A stretch of DNA of 64,000 nt from Neisseria sp. Marseille-Q6792 (GTDB lineage: Bacteria; Pseudomonadota; Gammaproteobacteria; Burkholderiales; Neisseriaceae). The position numbers and the translations under genes were made by a program. This document shows positions 19,301 through 28,008 of this stretch, piece by piece. The notes under the pieces were generated by a model. The model was not told the DNA's origin. It made no database searches and worked only from the letters and a program-made list of their open reading frames with translations. The number at the start of each line of letters is the position of its first letter. The stretch's first letter is position 1. The stretch covers positions 248,001 to 312,000 of the forward strand of contig NZ_OW969598.1 in assembly GCF_943181435.1 (NCBI RefSeq). Reading direction: 5' to 3'.

Positions 19301-22300
19301 CAGCAGAGCAAGAAGTTAAAGCAGGCGACAAAGTAACCTTTAAAGCGGGTAACAACTTAAAAGTGAAACAAGATGGTGCGAACTTTACTTATTCACTGAA
19401 AGATGCTTTGACTGGCTTAACGAGTATTACTTTAGGTGGTACAACTAATGGCGGAACAACTGGCGCAACCACTCAAATTACTAACGAGGGCTTAACCATC
19501 ACGCCAGTAGTGGCTAATGGCGGTACAGCTAAAGAAGAAGACAAAATCAGCGTAACCAAAGACGGCATCAGCGCAGGCAATAAAGCCATTACCAACGTTG
19601 CAAGCGGTTTGACTAAATACACTACAGGTAACGATGCTAAGAAACAGTTAGTTGATTTATCTAGTGTTGCAAATGCTGCAGGCGGAACTACAACAAATAA
19701 TGGTTTAGCAAACAAAGCCGCAACCGTAGGCGATTTAGCAGGCTTAGGCTGGGTGCTTTCATCTGATAAAACCACAAACGGCACAGGCACAACCGATACA
19801 GCATTCCACTCAGCCGTTAAAAACGCCGAAGAAGTCGAGTTCAAAGGCACGGGCAAAGCCACCGTGTCCGCAAAAACCGAAAACGGCAAACATACCGTAA
19901 CGATTGATGTTGCAGAAACCAAAATTGAGGTTTCAGACGGCATTGAGAAAACCACTGACGGCAAGCTCAAGCTGAAAGCAAAAACAGGCGATGATAATTT
20001 GTTGACTGTCGGTACTGAGGGTGCATCTGTTGCCAAAGGCAAACTTGAAGTTGTAAGCACTACGGCCAATGGCGACAAAAAAGGTCAAGTAAAAGCGAAA
20101 GGCGCAAATGGAACTGATGCTGCTACCGATAAGGACGTGGCAACAGTGAAGGATGTTGCCGATGCTATTAATAGCGCGGCGTGGATTGCAAAAGTGGAAA
20201 ACACGGACGACAGTGTGGATACGCCGACTGAAGACGATGAAGGCACGGCAGTCAAGGCGGGCGACACGTTGAACCTGAAAGCGGGCAAAAACCTGAAAGC
20301 CAAGCGCGACGGGCAGAACATTACCTTTGCCTTGGCGAAGGATATTACAGTTGAAACCGCCAATGTGGAAAACACGCTGACCATCGGCAAAGACGGGGCA
20401 AAAGTCAATATTGCAAGCGGCGCGAGCGGTCTGACCCTCACCGGCACGGAAACCGCCGCCGACGGATCGACAAACAACAAAGCACCGGTCTATCTGAACG
20501 GTATCAAGCCGACCCTGACCGACACCTTGGCGGGTGGTACGACCGCCCATATCGTCGGCAACATTGATGCCTCAGCCTACCACCGCGCCGCCAGCGTTCA
20601 AGACGTGTTAAATGCCGGCTGGAACATCCGGGGCGCGAAACAGGCGGGCGGCGAGGTCGAAAACGTCGATTTCGTCCGCACCTATGATACCGTGGACTTC
20701 GTCAGCGGCAATAAGGCGACGACGGATGTTACCGTTGCCGCAGAAGACGGCGGCAAGCGTACAGTTGTTACCATTACCGCTAAAAACGACGTCGGCAGCA
20801 TTACGACGGCGGACGGCAAGGTTGTTGTCGGCACAAACGGAAAGGCAAGCACCGATTCTGGTGCAGGGAACAAAGTGGCAAAAACCGGCGATGTGGCAAA
20901 CGCCATCAATCAGTCGGGATGGAAAACCAATGCGACCAAAATCGACGGCGTGGATGCAACCGATACAGACAAAACCCAATTAATCAACCCGGGCGATGCC
21001 GTCAATTACGAAAACGGCAACGGTACAGTTGCCAATGTGGAAGTTACGCAAGGTAAGGACGGCAAACCCGATACCGTCAGCGTGAAATACGATGTCAAAG
21101 CTGCCGACAAATCTTTGGAAGTCGGTGTAGACGGCGTGAAGGTCAAGGTTTCAGACGGCATCGAGACCACGGAAAACGGCATTAAAGCGAAGGCGGGCAA
21201 AGGCGTAAGCGTCGATGAAAACGGCATCAGCGTCAAAGCCGACGACACGACCATTAAAGTGGGCGACGACGGTAAAGTTACAGCTGTAACGGGCGAAACG
21301 GAAACACTGTCGGCGGATGCAGACGGCAAGAAAAAAGGGCAGCTTAAAGCCAAAGATGGCGACGGAAGCAAGCTTGCCACGGTGGAAAGCGTCGCCAATG
21401 CCGTCAACAGCGTGAAATGGTATGCGAAGGCTGACAACGACCAGACCGCCACTGTCGGCGATACGGATAAAACCACCGGCGACGATGGCGAGGCGATGGG
21501 CGCGGGCGACGCGTTGACGCTGACGGCAGGTAAAAACCTGCGCGTCAAACGCGACGGCGGCAAATTTACCTTTGCCACTGTGGAAACGCCCGAGTTTGAA
21601 GGCTTGAAACTGGTTCAAGGCGGCAACACCGTCAATATCGCGCCGACTGCAAATGGTTTGAGCTTCAGCCGTCCTGCCGCAACGGCGGGCGGGAAGGGAC
21701 AGCCAGTCACCCTTGGCGGCATAAGCAGCGGTTTGGAGAAATTCGACGCTGCCGATCCGAAAACCGAGGGGCTCTTGAACCTCAATAAAACCGAAGCTGG
21801 CAAGACCGAACCGGCGGTAGGCGACAATACCGTCGCCACCGTGGGCGACTTGCGCGGTATGGGCTGGGTGCTTTCTGCCGATAAGAAAACAGACAATCTT
21901 GCTGAGACTTACAACGCGCAGGTAAAAAATGCCGAAGAAGTGAAATTCGTGGGTGCGTCGGGCGTTATCGTTTCCGGTAAAACAGAGGGCAATGTCCGCA
22001 CCATTACAGTGGGCGTGGATCACCAGCTTGCGACGAACAATTCGGTCAAATCGGTGGAATATACCAAGAAAGACGGAACAAAAGTCTATCCGAAAACCGT
22101 AACTAAAAATGACGGCACGACGGAAACCAAGTTTTATCCGAATGCCGACGGTACGGGAGACGAAGTGCCGGCAGGCGACGTAATCGTTTCGGTCAACGGC
22201 GCGAACGGCACGAAATCTCCGACCACCTTGTCGAATGTCAAATCAAACCTTCCCGAAACCCGCAACACGGCGGATGCCGCCAATCCGGCAAGCAAATCGC

Positions 22301-24975
22301 AATCCGCCCCGACAATCGGCACGGCGGACGGCAATGTGAATGCGAACAACGCCGCCACTGTGGGCGACGTGTTAAACAGCGGCTGGAACTTGAAGGGCAA
22401 CGGAAGCGCGGTTGATTTTGTCAGGGCGTATGACACCGTGAATTTTGTAAACGGCAAAGGAACGACGGTCAGCATCGAAACCGACGGTGCGGAAAGCCGA
22501 GTGAAGGTGGATGTGGATACGGGTGTAATCACTGCGGAAACCAAAGACGGTAAAGCTACGGGTAAAGTTGCAGGTCCGGTTGCCAATGCTGCGGATTTAT
22601 CGAAAGCAATCAAAGATGCTCAAGATGAATTGGCGAAAGCAGGAGATGAACAGGCTAAGAAAGCGGCTCAAACTAAACTTGATACTGCAAATAAAGCGGC
22701 AGATGAGGCAGGTTTGAACAAAGTGGCAACCGCTCAAAATGTTGCGGATATGATTAACAACTCCGGTTTTACGCTGAAGACTTCCGCCACTGCCGCCGAC
22801 GACAATCTGACTGCCGACAATACCCTGAAGAACGACGGGGAAGTCATCAACCTGGGTAAAACCGTTGAAATGGTTGCAGGTAAAAATCTGACCGTGAAAC
22901 AGGAAGCGGACGGTAAAGTAACTTATGCAATTAAAGACGATGTTGAGTTTGCAACTGTGAAAGTTGGTAAAGATGAAGACGGCAAAAAACCGGTCAGCCT
23001 GACGACGGAAAAAGCCGTAAACGCAAGCAACAACGAAACAGGAAAAGAACCGGCAACGGCACTGAAAATCTCTTCAGACGGCAAACCGACTCAACTTGTC
23101 GGCGTGGCATCGGTGTTGAATACAAGCGAGGTAACTACCAAACCGGACGGCGATAAAAAGGCGGACGGTACGCCGGCAGAGTCGAAAACGGAAAAACTGA
23201 TCGACTTGGCAGGTACAGATACCGCACCGGTGAACAAGAACGCCGCCGCAACCGTAGGCGACCTGCAAAGTATGGGCTGGGTGGTATCGACCAAAGATGG
23301 CAACGGCTACACCGATGTCGTGAAGAACGCTGGCAAAGTGGACTTTAAAGGCGGCGACGGCATCGAGGTGCGCGGAAGCACCGCCGCCGACGGCACGCGC
23401 GTGATTACTGTGTCTGCCAAAGAAGGCAAGGTTACCAACAAAGTCGAGATAACCAAAAACGACGGCTCGAAAGTTGACGCGGTCATCATTGACGGTAAAT
23501 ACTATGAGCGCGATGAAAACGGGAAACCGAAGACGGATACGGAAATTCCCGCTGCGGATATTAAAGCGGCAGATAATGGCGGCTTGGGTTTTGTAACCGG
23601 CAATACGGTCGCCAATGCAATCAACGATTCGGGATGGAACGTGGGTTTGGCAGACGGGAAAAAGGCAGAAGCTGCATTCGCAGGCGGTGGTAAAGCCTTG
23701 TCCGACAGTGCGCTTGAAAAAGTCAATCCGGACGACAATCTCCGCTTCGCCGACGGCAAAAACACCAAGGTCAAGGCAGCGACTGTGGATGAAATCAATA
23801 AGGACGGCAGGAAAATCACCAATACTTATGTGAAATTCGATGTCGACTTGCCCATCAGTCAGATTGAAAACGTTTCCCGCGATGCGGAAGGCAACGCAGT
23901 GAAAAAAGTCGGCGATAAATGGTATCCCGCCGATCAGGTCAATGCGGACGGCACGCTGAAAGACCCGGGCAATTCGACTGCGCTTTCCGATGAAGAGGCG
24001 GAAAAGGTTGCAACTGGCAATGTGATGGCAATAGATCCTGAAAATAAGGGCGACAAGTATAAATCTGCCAATCAGGTTGAAAAAGGCCTGACACCGGAAC
24101 AAATGGGCGAACTTGTTGGCAAACAGACCGCCGCTGCCGAAGCAGCGAAACTCAAAATCGAAAACCTGCTGAAAAATCAGCCGAAAGATGTTGTTGATGC
24201 CGCCTCTGAGGCTGCTGTAAAAGCAGCGCAAGATGAGGCGAAGGCACAATATCTGAAAGAGAAGGGTTTGGATAAGGGTACGGGCGGTACGGTTATTTCC
24301 AATTTGGCACGCGGTACTGCGCCGGGCGATGCCGTAAACGTCGATCAGCTGCAAAACAGCGGTTGGAATTTGGATTCCAAAGCGGTTGCAGGTTCTTCGG
24401 GCAAAGTCATCAGCGGCAATGTTTCGCCGAGCAAGGTAAAGATGGATGAAACCGTCAACATTGATGCCGGCAACAACATCGAGATTACCCGCAACGGTAA
24501 AAATATCGGCATCGCCACTTCGATGACCCCGCAGTTTTCCAGCGTTTCGCTCGGTGCGGGGGCGGATGCGCCCACTTTGAGCGTGGATGATGAGGGCGCG
24601 TTGAATGTCGGCAGCAAGGATGCCAACAAACCCGTCCGCATTACCAATGTCGCCCCGGGCGTTAAAGACGGTGACGTTGCCAACGTCGCACAGCTTAAAG
24701 GTTCGCTGCAAAACTTGAACAACCGTATCGACAATGTGGACGGCAACGCGCGCGCGGGTATCGCCCAAGCGATTGCAACCGCAGGTTTGGTTCAGGCCTA
24801 TTTGCCCGGCAAGAGTATGATGGCGATCGGCGGCGGCACTTACCGCGGCGAAGCCGGTTACGCCATCGGCTACTCGAGCATTTCCGACGGTGGGAATTGG
24901 GTTATCAAGGGCACGGCTTCCGGCAATTCGCGCGGCCATTTCGGTGCTTCCGCATCTGTCGGTTATCAGTGGTAA
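16381..24975 (+). CDS. Giant trimeric autotransporter adhesin, NhhA/Hsf type
   Basis: 2864 residues, a surface adhesin of the type Vc (YadA/Hia) class. An ESPR signal (MNKIYRIIWNSTLNAWVVVS) ends at about ATAQA-SG (residues 49/50). The passenger is built from repeats: four Trp-ring-like modules with DVLNAGWN...YDTV (near 17.45, 18.57, 20.62 and 22.38 kb), three GWVLSSDK-type modules (19.74, 21.85, 23.27 kb), several INxSGW modules, and KAGDKVTFKAG strand repeats. The C-terminus has a neck (VNVDQLQNSGWN; NVAQLKGSLQNLNNRIDNVD) and a YadA anchor ending SASVGYQW. It belongs with meningococcal NhhA by both ends, but its length and first half resemble Haemophilus Hsf/Hia. Codons from about 17.2 to 20.1 kb are AT-richer than the rest. 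A hairpin terminator follows. Confidence 0.9.
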   Translation: MNKIYRIIWNSTLNAWVVVSELTRNHTKRASATAAVAVLATLLSATAQASGNASEGGNVPNTEFDPNNPTFDDEFKKGEEVPNYKFGLVVVGNDGKVKTNFGSTDTEQGKNNISVEASNSSEARPENKTSYLYLRENGGIEIDQEGRSAKFKVKTGDGLKIDTTSDKLVADTVNLTVTNGKVSALGSGDDKKLVNAGDLVTALNSLSWTAKAGKDDSGESENETDQEVKAGDKVTFKAGDNLKIKQNGKDFTYSLKKDLTGLTSVETEKLSFGANGNKVNITSDTKGLNFAKETTGANGDTTVHLNGIGSTLYDTLSNTGVTTNLDGNGITDDEKKRAASIKDVLNAGWNVRGVKPASTNNQVENIDFVATYDTVDFISENKDTTSVTVESKDNGKRTEVKIGAKTSVIAAKDGKLDTGTGDEGKGLVTAKTVIDAVNKSGWRVKTTDNNQTGQKGGNFETVTSGTNVTFADGHGTKANVTKDESGNITVKYDVKTDGSLTVNNGDGKLKLNILDERDITNLLVLGDNGGVTVRKGEFNDVTTEAGQANGDNRGKVTVKNVADLENATEDDKKRVATVVDVAKAINEAATFVKVESDDTEIDDTANGNTAGDQAIKAGDTLTLKAGKNLKVKREGKEVTFALAKDLEVKTAKVSDKLSIGKDENKVDISSDANGLNLAKAGNGNVYLNGLDSTLTNTLDGAATSSVTRGDHTAHYGRAATVKDVLNSGWNIKGVTTDSTTGKSENVDFVRTYDTVEFLSADANTTTVTVDSKDGGARTEVKIGAKTSVIKEKDGKLVTGKGNKEAGGTSTNATEDTDEGTGLVTAKTVIDAVNKSGWRVTGEGTTAENGATAVTAGQAQIVTSGTSVNFKNGNATTATVSKDNTGNINVKYDVNVGDGLKVDDTSKKIVADTTTLTVNSADGDTAKPKGKVADVADDSKNKLVKAGDLVTALNSLSWTATAGKDGTGEVEPETPAEQEVKAGDKVTFKAGNNLKVKQDGANFTYSLKDALTGLTSITLGGTTNGGTTGATTQITNEGLTITPVVANGGTAKEEDKISVTKDGISAGNKAITNVASGLTKYTTGNDAKKQLVDLSSVANAAGGTTTNNGLANKAATVGDLAGLGWVLSSDKTTNGTGTTDTAFHSAVKNAEEVEFKGTGKATVSAKTENGKHTVTIDVAETKIEVSDGIEKTTDGKLKLKAKTGDDNLLTVGTEGASVAKGKLEVVSTTANGDKKGQVKAKGANGTDAATDKDVATVKDVADAINSAAWIAKVENTDDSVDTPTEDDEGTAVKAGDTLNLKAGKNLKAKRDGQNITFALAKDITVETANVENTLTIGKDGAKVNIASGASGLTLTGTETAADGSTNNKAPVYLNGIKPTLTDTLAGGTTAHIVGNIDASAYHRAASVQDVLNAGWNIRGAKQAGGEVENVDFVRTYDTVDFVSGNKATTDVTVAAEDGGKRTVVTITAKNDVGSITTADGKVVVGTNGKASTDSGAGNKVAKTGDVANAINQSGWKTNATKIDGVDATDTDKTQLINPGDAVNYENGNGTVANVEVTQGKDGKPDTVSVKYDVKAADKSLEVGVDGVKVKVSDGIETTENGIKAKAGKGVSVDENGISVKADDTTIKVGDDGKVTAVTGETETLSADADGKKKGQLKAKDGDGSKLATVESVANAVNSVKWYAKADNDQTATVGDTDKTTGDDGEAMGAGDALTLTAGKNLRVKRDGGKFTFATVETPEFEGLKLVQGGNTVNIAPTANGLSFSRPAATAGGKGQPVTLGGISSGLEKFDAADPKTEGLLNLNKTEAGKTEPAVGDNTVATVGDLRGMGWVLSADKKTDNLAETYNAQVKNAEEVKFVGASGVIVSGKTEGNVRTITVGVDHQLATNNSVKSVEYTKKDGTKVYPKTVTKNDGTTETKFYPNADGTGDEVPAGDVIVSVNGANGTKSPTTLSNVKSNLPETRNTADAANPASKSQSAPTIGTADGNVNANNAATVGDVLNSGWNLKGNGSAVDFVRAYDTVNFVNGKGTTVSIETDGAESRVKVDVDTGVITAETKDGKATGKVAGPVANAADLSKAIKDAQDELAKAGDEQAKKAAQTKLDTANKAADEAGLNKVATAQNVADMINNSGFTLKTSATAADDNLTADNTLKNDGEVINLGKTVEMVAGKNLTVKQEADGKVTYAIKDDVEFATVKVGKDEDGKKPVSLTTEKAVNASNNETGKEPATALKISSDGKPTQLVGVASVLNTSEVTTKPDGDKKADGTPAESKTEKLIDLAGTDTAPVNKNAAATVGDLQSMGWVVSTKDGNGYTDVVKNAGKVDFKGGDGIEVRGSTAADGTRVITVSAKEGKVTNKVEITKNDGSKVDAVIIDGKYYERDENGKPKTDTEIPAADIKAADNGGLGFVTGNTVANAINDSGWNVGLADGKKAEAAFAGGGKALSDSALEKVNPDDNLRFADGKNTKVKAATVDEINKDGRKITNTYVKFDVDLPISQIENVSRDAEGNAVKKVGDKWYPADQVNADGTLKDPGNSTALSDEEAEKVATGNVMAIDPENKGDKYKSANQVEKGLTPEQMGELVGKQTAAAEAAKLKIENLLKNQPKDVVDAASEAAVKAAQDEAKAQYLKEKGLDKGTGGTVISNLARGTAPGDAVNVDQLQNSGWNLDSKAVAGSSGKVISGNVSPSKVKMDETVNIDAGNNIEITRNGKNIGIATSMTPQFSSVSLGAGADAPTLSVDDEGALNVGSKDANKPVRITNVAPGVKDGDVANVAQLKGSLQNLNNRIDNVDGNARAGIAQAIATAGLVQAYLPGKSMMAIGGGTYRGEAGYAIGYSSISDGGNWVIKGTASGNSRGHFGASASVGYQW

Positions 24976-25026
24976 GGGCTTTTTCGCCTGTCTGCTGTTT
25001 GGGATAGGCGGAAGGTTTGAAGGGAA

Positions 25027-25050
25027 GGGCGGCAATTTGCCGCCCTTTTT
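25027..25050 (+). terminator. Intrinsic terminator after the adhesin
   Basis: GGGCGGCAA/TTGCCGCCC stem followed by TTTTT. Its T-run abuts the Correia element. Confidence 0.85.
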
Positions 25051-25155
25051 ATAGTGGATTAAATTTAAACCAGTACGGCGTTGCCTCGCCTTGCCGTACT
25101 ATTTGTACTGTCTGCGGCTTCGTCGCCTTGTCCTGATTTTTGTTAATCCACTATA
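25050..25155. repeat. Correia element, short 106-bp form
   Basis: TATAGTGGATTAAATTTAAACC ... TTGTTAATCCACTATA; it lacks the internal roughly 50-bp segment found in the 155-bp copies. Confidence 0.92.
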
Positions 25156-25178
25156 TTTGGGTGTGCCGCATTTTCAAC

Positions 25179-25213
25179 CTATGCCGTCTGAAAGGGCCTT
25201 CAGACGGCATAGG
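25179..25213. terminator. DUS-pair hairpin
   Basis: CCTATGCCGTCTGAA paired with TTCAGACGGCATAGG. It could be a backup terminator for the adhesin. Confidence 0.7.
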
Positions 25214-25520
25214 TTTGTATGGGACAAAAGGATCGGCCTGCTTTATCGGAATTTCCCTGACGGCTGAGTTCCGCTCTGAAGGACGGGGAAGGTTTGGTTT
25301 ATTGGCTTCTTTCTAATTCGGGCAAGATGCGGGGTGTGTTTCATATGCAATCCTATGCCGAAATATTCTCAAACCATCTTTCAGTATTGGTGTTCCACGG
25401 AGAACCCTTCGGCTGACTTTGGACATTCCGATTCCTGAAGTAAAAAAGCCGATAAAACATCTGTATTGGAGCGGGAAATCTGGTGTCCATTCCGTGTTGT
25501 TGAGCAGGGCAGTTCCATAA
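25214..25520. other. Intergenic, no gene seen
   Basis: About 300 bp without a supported reading frame, RNA or repeat. Short frames here lack ribosome sites. Confidence 0.5.
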
Positions 25521-25555
25521 AAAATGCCGTCTGAAAAGGTTTTCAGACGGCATTG
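25521..25555 (-). terminator. DUS-pair terminator of the TonB receptor gene
   Basis: AAATGCCGTCTGAAAA/TTTTCAGACGGCATT immediately downstream of the minus-strand stop. Confidence 0.8.
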
Positions 25556-25570
25556 CTTTAAAACGGTAGG

Positions 25571-27646
25571 TCAGAAACGGTAGTTCAGGCCGAAGACAAA
25601 CTCTCTGCCGCGTTCGTAGAACGGTACGCGCCCGTCGCCGTCGGGGAAGCGTTGGCTGTGCGAACGGTATTTTTTGTTGCCGATATTGTTGACGGCAAAG
25701 TTGACGTTCATATTGTCTTTGCTCAAAGGCTGCCAGTTGGCGTAGAGATCGTGTACGCCGTAGCCGCTTTTAACGGATTTGACCGTCCCTTTATTTCGTG
25801 CCTCATCGGTAAAGGTCGTGCTTTGGGCATAACGTCCGCGCCAGCCGATTTCTAATTTAGGCTGTTCAAACCGGTAAGAGAGGCCAGTCAGCCATTGGCG
25901 GCCGGTATTCCAGAAGGTAAACGAGCTTTCGTGGTCTTCCGCCTGTATCGGTTTTTCGCCGTAGTACATTGCGCCTTTCAGGCGCGGTTTGACATAGGAT
26001 ACGCCCAAACGCGCGGTCAGACCGCCGTTTCGGTAGGATGCATCGATTTCGTAGCCGTTGGTGGTCAGTTTGCCGCCGTTGAAGATGCGTCCGCGCCCTT
26101 TAATTGCAGCCGTATTGTTGTCAATTTTTGCCCATTGGTAAACCACCAGGTCTTTAATGTTTTGATGGAATACGCTTCCGCTCAGGTTAAAGCCGTTTTG
26201 CCGCCATTTGAAGCCGACTTCGGCGCGGCGGGCGGTTTCGGCTTTCAGGTTTTTATCGACATCGACCGCATTGCCCGCGCGTTCGTTGGCAAGCAGGGCT
26301 TCGTTCAGACGGGGCGAACGGCTTGCCTGATTCAAATTGCCCAAGAGGGAGAAGTTATCGTTGACATCCCAAATGACACCCACACTCGGATTAAGTTGGC
26401 CGTCGGCGGCGTTTTGACCGTTGGCTGCGGTGTATTTGAAATGATCGTAACGCAAACCGGTAGTCAGGGTTACAGGATGCAGATTCCAAATACCTTCGGT
26501 ATAGATGCCGTAATCGGTTTTTTTCTCGTCATTGACATCGTTCAGTTGAAGGATTTTCAGCCAAGGGCTTTTATCTGAAGATTTGGCACTTTCATGACGG
26601 TAATTGAAACCGTATTTGACGAGATGGCCGTCGCCCAAGGTGCTGGCAAGGTTAAGATTGGCACCTTTTGCCTTGATTTTGCTCAATTCGAGCTGATTGA
26701 CTTTTTGCTTGCCGTTTGGCGCACCTTTAGGCGGTTTGTAGTCGTCGGTATGGATTTGGAAGAGGTTGGCATCGATTTTGTCTAAGAATCCGACGTGGCG
26801 GCCTTTATATTCCAAATTATATGACTGTTCTTTTTGGGCAGTACCCGCAAAGCCTTTATAGTTGGAAACGTTTTGGAATTCGGCTTTGTCCGTGCGGTTG
26901 CCTTTTTGATATTCTTGGCGGTAGCTCAGGCGGATGCCGTGGTCTTCGTTGAAGTCATAACCCAGTTTGCCCAAATAGCTGTGTTGTTCCAGTTTGCTGC
27001 CCTGATTGATTTTGCCCGCACCGTCTTTGTAGTCGCGGTTGTTCAGGAAGTTGCCGGCAAACAATGCATCAAAACCGTTTTGGTAGGCGTAAACGGCTAT
27101 GTTGCCGCTGCCACCTTTATTGGAGCTGACTGTCGAACCCAGTTTGAAGCCGAAGGGTTTGCCGTCAACCAGCAAATCTTTGGCATCGACAGTGGTAACG
27201 CGAATCGTACCGCCGACCGCGCCGATGCCGGCACTTGCCGCACCCGTGCCTTTTTCTACGTTAATGCTTTTAATTAATGCCGGATCGAGTTGGAAGCGGC
27301 TTTGGTGGTGGAAAATTTTAGTAGATTGACCGGTTCCGTCCACATCCAAATTGATTTTGTCTTCGCCCACGCCGCGAATGCTGTAAAACTGTGCTACGCC
27401 GTTGCCGCCGCCGACATCCATACCGATTTGGTCTTTCATGACCTGTTTCAAATCGGTTGCAGTTTCACGGTCGAGTTGGTTGCGGTGGGTACGGGTGCTG
27501 ACGGCGGTACCGCTGACTTTAACTTCCGACAGTTCGGCCGTATGGTTGTGACCGAAATTTCCGTCTGCATGGGAAAATCCGGCAGACAGGGAAAGTGCCA
27601 TCAGGCTGTATCGAAAAATGCGGGGGGGGGGGAGAGTGAAGCTCAT
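25571..27646 (-). CDS. TonB-dependent receptor, FetA/FrpB-like, phase-variable
   Basis: A 691-residue outer-membrane receptor. The signal peptide ends near GFSHA-DG; a TonB-box-like ELSEVKVSG follows. The plug (about 50-170) contains GGGNGVAQFYSIRGVG and KGTGAASAGIGAVGGTIR, close in pattern to FetA/FrpB, and the barrel ends in a terminal Phe (FGLNYRF). A C11 tract on the coding strand (27622-27632) spans codons 5-9, so the frame is ON here (MSFTLPPPRIF) and would be lost at C10 or C12. AAGGAA precedes the ATG. A Fur-like palindrome lies upstream, which suggests iron repression. The ligand is unknown; a ferric siderophore is the family default. A broken 5' copy lies at 43.3 kb. Confidence 0.85.
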   Translation of the reverse strand: MSFTLPPPRIFRYSLMALSLSAGFSHADGNFGHNHTAELSEVKVSGTAVSTRTHRNQLDRETATDLKQVMKDQIGMDVGGGNGVAQFYSIRGVGEDKINLDVDGTGQSTKIFHHQSRFQLDPALIKSINVEKGTGAASAGIGAVGGTIRVTTVDAKDLLVDGKPFGFKLGSTVSSNKGGSGNIAVYAYQNGFDALFAGNFLNNRDYKDGAGKINQGSKLEQHSYLGKLGYDFNEDHGIRLSYRQEYQKGNRTDKAEFQNVSNYKGFAGTAQKEQSYNLEYKGRHVGFLDKIDANLFQIHTDDYKPPKGAPNGKQKVNQLELSKIKAKGANLNLASTLGDGHLVKYGFNYRHESAKSSDKSPWLKILQLNDVNDEKKTDYGIYTEGIWNLHPVTLTTGLRYDHFKYTAANGQNAADGQLNPSVGVIWDVNDNFSLLGNLNQASRSPRLNEALLANERAGNAVDVDKNLKAETARRAEVGFKWRQNGFNLSGSVFHQNIKDLVVYQWAKIDNNTAAIKGRGRIFNGGKLTTNGYEIDASYRNGGLTARLGVSYVKPRLKGAMYYGEKPIQAEDHESSFTFWNTGRQWLTGLSYRFEQPKLEIGWRGRYAQSTTFTDEARNKGTVKSVKSGYGVHDLYANWQPLSKDNMNVNFAVNNIGNKKYRSHSQRFPDGDGRVPFYERGREFVFGLNYRF

Positions 27647-27718
27647 CTTTATTCCTTGTAAAGGTTAAAAAAAGAAAAAGTGCCGCTATCTTAAATAAAT
27701 ATAATAATAATTATCAAG

Positions 27719-27733
27719 AATAATATCATTATT
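27719..27733 (-). promoter_or_regulatory. Fur-like operator of the TonB receptor
   Basis: A perfect 6-3-6 palindrome AATAATATCATTATT in a very AT-rich stretch just upstream of TTGATA, a possible -35. It resembles NATWAT-type Fur sites. Assignment by pattern only. Confidence 0.45.
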
Positions 27734-27775
27734 AATTCAGATTTATTGGATTTGTATATTTTGTTGATATTTCCC

Positions 27776-28008
27776 AATCTGTTATGTATTTATCGATGTG
27801 TGTCGTTTCTGCAACACCAGGCATTCCGGATATTCGTCTTTATACTGATATGGCTGTATCGGGCGGAAAACCATTTTGGTCGGGTGGCGTTTGAACAATC
27901 GGTTTGCGTAAATGTCTAAATTCACTGACATCAAGCGCATCATAACTATGAAATGTATCCGTGTACACAATGCCATCAGGCTTAACTTTCTCTATCTAAT
28001 ACAGCCCC
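27776..28008 (-). mobile_element. IS1016-family remnant
   Basis: On the minus strand an IS1016-like terminal repeat (GGGGCTGTATTAGATAG, ending at 28008) is followed directly by a transposase fragment reading KPDGIVYTDTFHSYDALDV and then SEFRHLRK, which breaks off at about 27880. The N-terminal half of the transposase is deleted. The other end of the element is not recognisable. The terminal repeat supplies the last codons of mutY. Confidence 0.7.

Noticed and set aside
23074..25035. A 653-residue open frame on the minus strand opposite the adhesin
   Set aside because: It is a shadow of the repetitive GC-rich adhesin coding; no ribosome site, no domain, and the plus-strand protein is clear.
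25353..25553. A 66-residue minus-strand frame after the adhesin
   Set aside because: Contains half of a DUS terminator and has no ribosome site or recognisable product.
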